A stretch of 64,000 nucleotides of DNA from VXYL01 sp963422285 (lineage in GTDB: Bacteria > Pseudomonadota > Gammaproteobacteria > Pseudomonadales > Azotimanducaceae): the NCBI GenBank assembly GCA_963422285.2, contig OY729419.2, positions 682,001 through 746,000 of the forward strand. Reading direction: 5' to 3'. A model generated the notes under the pieces. The model worked only from the letters and a program-made list of their open reading frames with translations. It had not been told where the DNA came from and made no database searches. Each line of letters begins with the position of its first letter. Position 1 is the first letter of the stretch. The translations under genes and the position numbers were made by a program. Below are positions 56,604-64,000 of the stretch, in pieces.

Positions 56604-58154
56604 TCATCGTGCGCGCCAGCGCAGCAATACATTCTCCAGGCTCTCGACCAGAGGCTGAATATCGCTCTCCGACAGTTCGGCTTCGCGCCGGGCGACCACC
56701 CGGCAAATGTCCGAAGGGGATCTGTGCCGGTCGTCGGCCAAGCCCTGGAGCTTGTATTTGGCTATTTCCGCAGACGAGTCGGATGCAGAATCGTACAGCG
56801 CGTCCAGCCGGCTCATCTGGTTGGAAAAACCTTCTCGGTCGCAGCCCAAGTCCGCGGCCATGCCGCCGCCATCCCGCCTCAACCGATCCCATACCCAGGA
56901 TTCCGGCGCAGCTTCGCCGGGCAGAAAGAATATCGGCACATCGGCTCCAGCTTGATCGCGTATCTTCCGCTCGACCGCTTCGCCGCGCTGGTCGCCATCG
57001 AGCACGAAAACGAAATTGTCGATCTGTCCGAATTTCCTGAACGCAGCGGCATGCGTCGGGAATTCCCTGGCACCCGTGTCCCGTCCGATGCGAACCGCGT
57101 CTCCCCTCATGTTCTGCCGGGGTGCCAAGACATCGAAGACGCCCCGCAAAATGCCTTCTGCGGCATCGTCTTCGCACAGCAGGTTGAGACATTCGCTGGA
57201 ACGCCCGTACAGCGCATCCTGGACCATATCGCGATAGGGCGGCTGCACCTTGATTTGGCCGGCTTCGCTGCGCCGGAGGAAAACGCGCCCGTGGCTGGGC
57301 ACCGAATCGAGCACCACCGGGCTATGGGTGGTGACGATGATCTGCAGGTCGTTGCGCAGGGCAAGCTGTTGCAGTTGCAGCATGAGCAGGCGCTGAACCC
57401 ACGGGTGCAGCCCGGATTCCACTTCATCGATCAGCACCAGCGCGCCCTTGAGTTGGGCGATCTCCTGGGACAGGCGCAGGATGGCGCGCTCGCCGGAAGC
57501 CATATGCAATTCGGAGTAGGCCGCGCCGCCTTTTTGAGCGGCAAAGAGCAGGTCCTTGTTGCCGCTGCGCAGATCGACGACTTCTGCGTAGCGGAAGGGA
57601 AGCATGTGCTGGGCGAAGTTGATCTGCGATGCTGTCAAATGCTCTTCTTGCGGCGCCGACTTCAGGCGCGACATGCTCAGTACGCCGCGCACCTCGGATG
57701 GATTGCTGAGATTGCTGAGGGTTCTGAGATAGATGGGCCGCTCCGGCTGACGGGCGTTCTTGCGGCCGAGAAAGCTGCGGTTCCAGCCCTTGGCGCGCCG
57801 CCACCGCATGGAGCGTCGGCCGTCGGGCGTTGCGTAGTCGAACGTGATGACGGCTTCGCTCTTCTCGTCTTCACGCCGGCTGAATCCGGGGCGATAGTCC
57901 GGGAAGAGGGTGGACGGCACGAAATCCTTGATGCCCGCGCCCGGCACCTTGTAGGCGCAGGCGGCGGCGAAGAGAACGGTGGATTTTCCGCTGGCGTTCT
58001 CTCCGGCAATGACGCTCACCGGGTAGTCGAAGACGACCCGGAGGTCATCGACGGCGCGGATGCCGCGCAAGGAGATGTCCGTGAGAAAATGCGGGAAATG
58101 CGGCTTTTTCCCCTGTAGCTGTTCCCATAAGCGTTTCAAACGTTCCTCGATCAT
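56604..58154 (-). CDS. OLD-like ABC-class ATPase with Toprim-type C-terminus
   Basis: 516 residues. Walker A is VIAGENASGKST (near residue 52), a signature-like ASGERAILRLSQEI and Walker B LVLIDEVESGLHP (near 245), then TTHSPVVLDSV. The C-terminal part has LCEDDAAEGIL and FVFVLDGDQRG, acidic motifs of Toprim-like nucleases. OLD proteins cleave DNA in phage defence. ATG 58154 overlaps the stop of the helicase fragment (ATGA). The gene looks intact. Confidence 0.75.
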   Translation of the reverse strand: MIEERLKRLWEQLQGKKPHFPHFLTDISLRGIRAVDDLRVVFDYPVSVIAGENASGKSTVLFAAACAYKVPGAGIKDFVPSTLFPDYRPGFSRREDEKSEAVITFDYATPDGRRSMRWRRAKGWNRSFLGRKNARQPERPIYLRTLSNLSNPSEVRGVLSMSRLKSAPQEEHLTASQINFAQHMLPFRYAEVVDLRSGNKDLLFAAQKGGAAYSELHMASGERAILRLSQEIAQLKGALVLIDEVESGLHPWVQRLLMLQLQQLALRNDLQIIVTTHSPVVLDSVPSHGRVFLRRSEAGQIKVQPPYRDMVQDALYGRSSECLNLLCEDDAAEGILRGVFDVLAPRQNMRGDAVRIGRDTGAREFPTHAAAFRKFGQIDNFVFVLDGDQRGEAVERKIRDQAGADVPIFFLPGEAAPESWVWDRLRRDGGGMAADLGCDREGFSNQMSRLDALYDSASDSSAEIAKYKLQGLADDRHRSPSDICRVVARREAELSESDIQPLVESLENVLLRWRAR

Positions 58155-58640
58155 CGTGGCTCTCCGCCATGGATGCAGCCGACGCCGAAGCCCCGGGCCT
58201 TGAGCCGGTCCATGAGGTAGTCGAGCGCGTCCTTGAACTCGGTGAACAGCAGCAGTCGCTGGTCGGGACGGTAGAAGAAACCCTCGCTCCGCATGATGTC
58301 CCTGAGCCGGGCGGGCTTTGCCTCGTTGCCGGCATGCTCGATCGCCCGGGCGCTGTCCGCGAACCGCCTCGGTTCCGCGATTTCGTCGCGCACCTGTTCC
58401 GCATTGCCGGCGAGCGTGACCGCATCGAGGCGCGCTTCGAGACGCTCCCGCTCCGCATCCTCCATCTCCTCGAGCTCTTCGGGATCCGGAAGTCCGGGCA
58501 GCGCGGTCTGCGCACGTTTCAGGCCCTCTTCCAGGCGTCTGGCCTGGTTCTCGAGCGAGCGGACATCATGCAGATGCTGGAGGCGAGGCGCATCTGGTAC
58601 AGCGCCCTCACGAATCCGACGGTGCGCACTCGCGGGTAGT
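58151..58640 (-). pseudogene. SNF2/DISARM-type helicase C-terminal fragment
   Basis: It reads QARRLEEGLKRAQTALPG, a charged linker, and LLLFTEFKDALDYLMDRLKA ending at CIHGGEP and a stop. This is the beginning of a helicase C domain; motifs V and VI that should follow are missing. A second frame upstream (RTVGFVRALYQMRLASSI) gives the preceding part after a frameshift near 58570. The fragment stops where the OLD-like gene starts. Confidence 0.6.
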
Positions 58641-58742
58641 CTTCCAAGCCTTCGGGCTCCTCGGGTTCGGTGTCGGTCGCAGCCACTGTCTCCCCTTGCG
58701 TTTATCTCTGCCCTGCGCCAGCCCAAGCCGCCAGCGCAGGCG

Positions 58743-61700
58743 CTAGTCGATGGGAGCGCTAGCGCTTCGCCGCACCACGAACAGCAGATCGCCAGCGTTT
58801 ACCTGCGTCCCGTTGGCGACGTTGACGCGGGCGATCTCGAATCGCTGCGCCGAATCGTACAGGACGCTGCCGGCGGCGGCGTTGATGTCGGCCAGCCGCA
58901 CCGGCGTGAAGATCTTGAACGCTTCCAGCTGGCATAGCGTGGTCTCGGTATCGACGCGTTCGCCCATCGCCACGTAAGGCGGTTCCGTCGGCGACGGCGT
59001 GAGGTAGAGGATGCCGGTGGACGGGGCGAGCACCTTCAGCTCGTTGCTGTCCTCGATGGCGATGGCGTCGAAGCCGACGGCACCGACGTCTTCGCCAGCG
59101 GCGTCGGCGATCTCGGCGATCAGTTCGCCAGCGTCGAGCCGGGCGAGGAATTCCGGCAGGTAGCCGGTATCGTAGTCGCCCCGCAGAAACACTTCGTCGC
59201 GCAGGATGCGCTTGAGCAGAGCGACATTGGTGGAGATGCCGCGGATGCGCACCCGATCCAGGTAGTTCGCGAGCTTGCGGGTGGTCTCGGCACGGTCGAG
59301 GCCGTGGGCGATGATCTGCGCGATCATGCTGTCGTAGTAGGGCGAGACGAACTTGCCCTCGCCAGCGGCGGCGATGACCTCGATGCCGTCCTCGTCCGGC
59401 AGCAGGCACTCGCCGACTTCGCCCGGGCTGGGCTGGAACACCAGCGCGCCGGCGGCGGATTCCACCAGCTTCTCGGCGTTGACACGAGCCTCGATGGCAT
59501 AGCCATTGGCAGCCGCTTCCAATTCGGCGATGCTCTCGCCGGCCGCGATGCGCAGCTGCTCGCCGACGATATCCACTCCGGCCACTTGCTCGGTCACCGG
59601 ATGCTCTACCTGCAGGCGCGTGTTCATCTCCATAAAGTAGACCGCGCCAGCGTCCAAGTCGTAGATGAACTCCACGGTGCCGGCGCCGACGTAGCCGACG
59701 GCGTTCGCCAGGGTGGCGGCATGGCGGCACACCGCCTGCTCCAGCTCCCTCGGCAGCATGGTCGAGCCGGATTCCTCGACAACCTTCTGCTTGTCCCGCT
59801 GCACACTGCAATCGCGCAGGCCCAGCACCTTGGTGTTGCCGTGTCGGTCGCGCAGTATCTGCACCTCGATGTGGCGCAGCGACGCGATGTAGCGTTCCAA
59901 GTAGATGTCGCCGTTGCCGAAGGCGGCACGCGCCTCCACGGAAACACGGTGGAAAGCCTCGTGGAAGTCGCCGGGCTCCTCCACTACCTGAATGCCCTTG
60001 CCGCCGCCGCCATGCACCGCCTTGATGAGCACCGGATAGCCGATCTCCGCCGCGCTCTCGGCGGCCAAGTCGCCGTCGGTGAGGATGCCGTGGCTGCCGG
60101 GCACCACGGGTACGCCATAGGCCAAAGCGGTGGCGATGGCGTTGGACTTGTTGCCCATGGTCTCCATGCCGGCAACCGGCGGACCGACGAAGTTGATGCC
60201 GTAGGCGCGGATCAGTTCGGCGAATTGGGCGTTTTCCGAGAGAAAGCCGATGCCCGGATGGAGGGAATCCACGCCTTCATGCTCGGCGATGCGAACTACC
60301 GAACGGGCGTTGAGATAGCTCTCGTCCGGGGTGTTGCCGCCGATGCAGACTACGGCATCGTTCGGCAGCAGCATGTCCACCGCGGTGGATTCCATGTCCG
60401 GGTCCGACTGCACCAGCACCACCGCCACGCCATGTCGCTGCGCCGCCCGCACCAGCTTCACCGCGGTACAGCCCCGGGCATGGACCAGCATCTTCCGCAG
60501 CGGACGGAACAGCTGCTGTTCGCTCACCTTCGGGCGCTCCGCGCGCGCGCTCGGCCGCTCCAGGGTGAGTACGCCGGCCATAACGCGATTGACCACGTCC
60601 GCCACCGTCTCCCGGGGCACGGGAATGTCCGGGTCGATCCTGCGCAGCTGATCGTCGAGATCGGGCAGGAACGGATGCTTCACCAGACCCTGCATGGCCC
60701 CTGGCACGTTGAAGAGGTAGTTGGCGAGGTGCGAGTCCGAAGGCAGATAGCTCGATACCACGATCTGGCCGGCGAAAGGCAAGCTGGCACCAGAGAAATA
60801 GTAGGTCTGCACCAGCGGATGGGTGACGAAGCTGGCCTGGGCGCCGCCAGTGCAGTCGCCGAAGCCGAACACGATCACCGGCAGGTCGAAGTCGCGCACG
60901 AAGCGGGTGATGCGGTCGTTCACCGCCGCCATGGAGAACAGTGCGCCAGCCCCTTCCATGGTCTGCATGCCGCCCGACGAGATGAAGCAGACCACGGGCA
61001 GATTCCGCTCCGCACAGACGACGAGCAGCTTGCAGAACTTCTCGGCGCTGGCCATGTCGAACGCGCCGGCTTTGAACTCTACGTTGGAGATCACCACGCC
61101 CATCGACAGGCCGCCGTCGCCGTTCTTGAACCGGCCGATGCCGGTCACCACGCCGCAAGGCGTCGTGCCCTGCTGCAAGGCGCTGTCGATGGACACCCGC
61201 AAACCGGGAAAGCGATGCGGGTCGGAACTGATGAGATCGCCGTCGCGCTCCTCGAAGTCGTCGAAGAACCGCTCGATGAAGGCGGCGCTGCTCGTGGCTC
61301 TGGCCCGCTTGCCGCGCTGCAGGACGTCGCGAATCAGCAGATCTCGATAAGCCTGGATCAGGCGGTTCCAGAAATCCTTGCGACGGCCGATGCGGCGCGG
61401 GGCGATGCGCCCGTCGTAGCGCTGACCGTCCCATTCCGCATGCAGGTAGGAGGCCAGCAGGGTCTCGAACAGGAAGGTGACCACCACGAACAGCGTGTCG
61501 GAAACATGGGAGAAGACGTTCTTCTTCCACTCTTCCACGTCGCGGAAGAAGCGGTTCGAGCGCGGCATCTTCGACGTGCGCGTGTACCAGTCGAAGAACT
61601 GCGTACGCAGCCGCGCGGCGGCGCGGTCCGCATCGCCCCGAACGAAAACGCTCTTCGCGGCCTCGGCCAAAGTGGTTTCGATCAGCTGCTGCAGGGACGT

Positions 61701-63641
61701 TCGGGAAAGCGACCGGGTGGACTCCGCCTCTTGGGCGATGAAATCCAGGTTGGCGATGATGTGATCGTAGACTTGATCGAACAGCAGCAGGTTTTCGCAC
61801 TCCAAGGCGAAATCGGCGCGCAGTTCCTCTTGCAGTACCACGTCGATGATCGTCATGTCCGCCGGCGCCACGGCGCGGCCCTCGGCATCGACCTTGGCGA
61901 CGGTGGCGCCGAGGCGATCTTCCACTACCAGCCGATTGGCGACGACGGCGGACGATTCGCCATTGACTGCTGCGCGCGCGCTTGGCGACAGCAGGCCTTC
62001 GGCCGCCAGATCCGGGACCAGAGGCGCCTCGGTGATGGCCATGTTGAGTTCCGCAGCCAGCTGTTCGCGCAGAAAGGCGTCGGACTTGTCGGCGTTGTCC
62101 GCGAACAGCTTCATGCCCTCGTGAGTGAAGCGTTGACGCAGCACGGGGCCAAGCGTCGTGTCCGTGCGAATGGCTTCGATCAAGGCGCGCGGCTCGATCA
62201 GATCGGCGACGCGGAACAGGTGGCGGGTCTCGGCGACGTCGTCGACGAACGTTCGAAGGTCTCGAAAATTGCCGGCGGCGTCGCCTTTCCAGCGATTGTA
62301 GAGATACATGCCGGCGGTGGCGATCAGCGTAGCGCGGGCGTTCTCGTAGTTCTCCTGCCGCTCGCCGAAGAGGAACTGCGCGAGACGGCCGCGGGCATCG
62401 TGGATGGTCTCCTTCTTCTCCAAATAGTTCTTCCAGGCCTTGGAGAGAGCGTCGTCGTAGATGACCTTGTCCGGATCCTGCAGCCAGCGCAGGAATGTCT
62501 GGCGTCGCTCTCGGGCGGTGCGCACATCGAGTTCGCCAGTGGGCAGCTCCTGCTCCGCCAGCCGACCGTAGGTGTGGGCGGAGGTAGCCTTGATGCGCCG
62601 CCGCACCCGCAGGTAGCGCAGATAGCGGTAGGCGACGCCGAACACGTTGAGATACTCGGTGGGATTCTTGGTGAGCGTAAGCGCCGCGCTGGCCTGCACT
62701 TTGCGCAGCCGTTCCGAGGGGTCGAGATAGCGTTGCAGGCTGCGCTGGTAGTGGTCGAGGATGTAGGGATTGGCGGCGACGAAGCGCTTGGTGCTCTCCT
62801 CGACGTGATGGATGCCGGAGACGATGGCCGAGCGCAGGTTCTCGATGTCTTCGCCGGGCACGTAGTCGATGACCGCATCGATGTTGCCCTGACGCTTGAG
62901 TTCGAAAGGCGACAGGCCCACCTGCTTGGCGCACTGCTGCCAGGAGAGATTCAAACGCCGGGCGATGCTGGCGAGGCCGGCGGGCTGGATGGTGCTGAAC
63001 ACGGCGTCGCGCACCGACAGGATCAGGTTGCTGGCGGCCAGGGGGATGGCGCCGCCCGAGTAGCCGAGGCCGTAGACGATGCCGAGGTTGGGCACGTCGG
63101 TGTTGGACATCTCCGCGATCAGCCGGGAGATGCTGTGCGACTGGTTGCTCTTGTTGGCCGCCTCGTCTCCGGCGGCGCCCGGCGTGTCCATCAGGCTGAC
63201 GATGGGCAGCGAGCGGTTGGAGAACTCCTCGATGCAGTCCGCCGCCTTCAGATGGTGCTCCGGCATCCATTCGCCGCTGCGCCCGGCGCGATTTTGAGCG
63301 ATGAAGCCGACGGGACGCTGCTCGCCATCAAAGTCCATCGCCACCACCGCCGAGTAGAACGGGCCGTCGCGGTTCTCTTTCTCTACGCTGCCGAGGCGGC
63401 GGACGGCCTCGGGCGCGGGCAGACGCTTCGGATCCTCGGCACCGGCCATCACCGCTTCGATGTAGGAGTCGATATCCATGCTGTCGAGCAGCTCGGCTTG
63501 GCGGAGAATGTCCGCCTCGGACAGTACGCCGCGCAAGGGCGGTTCGAATTCCTGCTCGGCGTCCGGCAGCAGGGAGGAATCCCGGGCCAAGGACTCGGCA
63601 ATGAGGAACATACGGTCTATCCCGGAGGCAGCGTCGCCCAT
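58743..63641 (-). CDS. Multi-domain acyl-CoA carboxylase (CT-alpha, CT-beta, biotin carboxylase, biotinyl-like)
   Basis: 1632 residues without a break. Domains in order: carboxyltransferase-alpha-like (about 100-330; SLMDTPGAAG, GLGYSGGAIPLAAS); a helical stretch (330-800); carboxyltransferase-beta-like (800-1060; VTGIGRFKNGDGG, SSGGMQTMEGAGALFSM); biotin carboxylase (about 1065-1530; HGGGGKGIQVVEE, FMEMNTRLQVEHPVTEQ); a C-terminal biotinyl-type domain where the canonical EAMKM is EAFKIF (Lys near residue 1576; codon 58914-58916). Such proteins add CO2 to an acyl-CoA, building malonyl-CoA or similar; the substrate is unknown. Whether this Lys is biotinylated is uncertain. It diverges from moaB. 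Confidence 0.85.
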   Translation of the reverse strand: MGDAASGIDRMFLIAESLARDSSLLPDAEQEFEPPLRGVLSEADILRQAELLDSMDIDSYIEAVMAGAEDPKRLPAPEAVRRLGSVEKENRDGPFYSAVVAMDFDGEQRPVGFIAQNRAGRSGEWMPEHHLKAADCIEEFSNRSLPIVSLMDTPGAAGDEAANKSNQSHSISRLIAEMSNTDVPNLGIVYGLGYSGGAIPLAASNLILSVRDAVFSTIQPAGLASIARRLNLSWQQCAKQVGLSPFELKRQGNIDAVIDYVPGEDIENLRSAIVSGIHHVEESTKRFVAANPYILDHYQRSLQRYLDPSERLRKVQASAALTLTKNPTEYLNVFGVAYRYLRYLRVRRRIKATSAHTYGRLAEQELPTGELDVRTARERRQTFLRWLQDPDKVIYDDALSKAWKNYLEKKETIHDARGRLAQFLFGERQENYENARATLIATAGMYLYNRWKGDAAGNFRDLRTFVDDVAETRHLFRVADLIEPRALIEAIRTDTTLGPVLRQRFTHEGMKLFADNADKSDAFLREQLAAELNMAITEAPLVPDLAAEGLLSPSARAAVNGESSAVVANRLVVEDRLGATVAKVDAEGRAVAPADMTIIDVVLQEELRADFALECENLLLFDQVYDHIIANLDFIAQEAESTRSLSRTSLQQLIETTLAEAAKSVFVRGDADRAAARLRTQFFDWYTRTSKMPRSNRFFRDVEEWKKNVFSHVSDTLFVVVTFLFETLLASYLHAEWDGQRYDGRIAPRRIGRRKDFWNRLIQAYRDLLIRDVLQRGKRARATSSAAFIERFFDDFEERDGDLISSDPHRFPGLRVSIDSALQQGTTPCGVVTGIGRFKNGDGGLSMGVVISNVEFKAGAFDMASAEKFCKLLVVCAERNLPVVCFISSGGMQTMEGAGALFSMAAVNDRITRFVRDFDLPVIVFGFGDCTGGAQASFVTHPLVQTYYFSGASLPFAGQIVVSSYLPSDSHLANYLFNVPGAMQGLVKHPFLPDLDDQLRRIDPDIPVPRETVADVVNRVMAGVLTLERPSARAERPKVSEQQLFRPLRKMLVHARGCTAVKLVRAAQRHGVAVVLVQSDPDMESTAVDMLLPNDAVVCIGGNTPDESYLNARSVVRIAEHEGVDSLHPGIGFLSENAQFAELIRAYGINFVGPPVAGMETMGNKSNAIATALAYGVPVVPGSHGILTDGDLAAESAAEIGYPVLIKAVHGGGGKGIQVVEEPGDFHEAFHRVSVEARAAFGNGDIYLERYIASLRHIEVQILRDRHGNTKVLGLRDCSVQRDKQKVVEESGSTMLPRELEQAVCRHAATLANAVGYVGAGTVEFIYDLDAGAVYFMEMNTRLQVEHPVTEQVAGVDIVGEQLRIAAGESIAELEAAANGYAIEARVNAEKLVESAAGALVFQPSPGEVGECLLPDEDGIEVIAAAGEGKFVSPYYDSMIAQIIAHGLDRAETTRKLANYLDRVRIRGISTNVALLKRILRDEVFLRGDYDTGYLPEFLARLDAGELIAEIADAAGEDVGAVGFDAIAIEDSNELKVLAPSTGILYLTPSPTEPPYVAMGERVDTETTLCQLEAFKIFTPVRLADINAAAGSVLYDSAQRFEIARVNVANGTQVNAGDLLFVVRRSASAPID

Positions 63642-63824
63642 GGCCTATCCCTACCTTACTAGCGAAGTAATCAACCCTGAGTGCATTGCGGAATCGATCG
63701 CGTGTCGGCGCTGTTTGGCGCTACAATCGCACCCTGAACAATTCCACAAACTCGGTGCCAAATCCACAGTAGAGTTTCGCCGTTTGCCGATTCATCGTGC
63801 AGCCACTGCGAAATCGCCCTCGCC

Positions 63825-64000
63825 ATGACGAAATCGTCCCTCGCCATCTCCATTCTGACCGTTTCCGACACCCGCGGCGGTGCCGAAGACACCTCTGGCG
63901 ACCTGCTCGCCGAACGACTCGAAGCCGCCGGCCATGGGCTGGCCGAGCGCCGCATCGTGCGCGACGACATCTATCTCATCCGGGCCGTGGCGAGCGCCTG
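63825..64000 (+). CDS. moaB: Molybdenum cofactor biosynthesis protein B, 3'-partial
   Basis: The first 58 residues fit MoaB/MogA: SLAISILTVSDTRGGAEDTS and DLLAERLEAAGHGLAERRIV, with the SDTR pattern of the molybdopterin-binding fold. These proteins adenylate molybdopterin before molybdate insertion. The gene runs off the window. ATG 63825 is 183 bp from the divergent carboxylase gene. Confidence 0.85.
   Translation, partial: MTKSSLAISILTVSDTRGGAEDTSGDLLAERLEAAGHGLAERRIVRDDIYLIRAVASA

Noticed and set aside
59304..63662. A 1452-codon open frame on the plus strand
   Set aside because: It is antisense to the carboxylase gene, whose domains are unmistakable; the antisense protein is His/Gly/Arg-rich with no motif. 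High GC content leaves such frames open.
1..64000. CRISPR arrays, tRNA or rRNA genes
   Set aside because: No spaced direct repeats, no tRNA T-loop-like pattern with a plausible cloverleaf and no rRNA-like stretch was seen by eye.

Overview
The window looks like a GC-rich gammaproteobacterial chromosome. The lptF-lptG genes diverge from pepA-holC-valS, which is the classical gammaproteobacterial arrangement, and a ydbH-ynbE-ydbL cluster and a his segment support this. Accessory genes (phytanoyl-CoA dioxygenases, a sulfatase, CRTAC1/TPR proteins, a TonB receptor, restriction systems) and many broken genes fit a host-associated or marine bacterium shedding accessory DNA. That lifestyle is inference from gene content only.

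Layout. 1-6 kb: a thioredoxin-like tail, a decayed restriction-modification (RM) cluster and a large PEP/pyruvate-binding phosphotransferase. 6-17 kb: a Uma2 nuclease, IS110 and ABC remnants, an AAA ATPase, the minus-strand ABC exporter pair A, an ADP-ribosylglycohydrolase and a shattered AAA-ATPase-like/PD-(D/E)XK gene. 17-32 kb: oxygenase, sulfatase, CRTAC1 and TPR genes, a TonB receptor with a G9 tract at its frame break, an intact transposase-like ORF and an Rpn-type nuclease. 32-37 kb: ABC exporter pair B, paralogous to pair A. 37-38.8 kb: an AT-rich island with an interrupted Cys-containing ORF.

38.8-50 kb is mostly core: lptG, lptF, pepA, holC, valS and prs, then two paralogous membrane coiled-coil genes around a broken DUF6151 gene, a quinone oxidoreductase and hisF. 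50.5-53.4 kb: hisF and hisH are separated by a complete, translationally coupled ApaLI-like RM pair. 53.4-55.6 kb: ydbL and ynbE are intact; ydbH is broken. 55.6-58.7 kb: a defence-type remnant with one intact OLD-like ATPase. 58.7-63.6 kb: a single 1632-residue protein combining carboxyltransferase, biotin carboxylase and biotinyl-like domains. The window ends in moaB.

Two themes stand out. Core operons are tight and intact while accessory genes are riddled with in-frame stops, frameshifts and orphan 3' ends. Against that background, the RM pair inside the his operon has no visible damage. No tRNA, rRNA, CRISPR array or convincing rho-independent terminator was seen.
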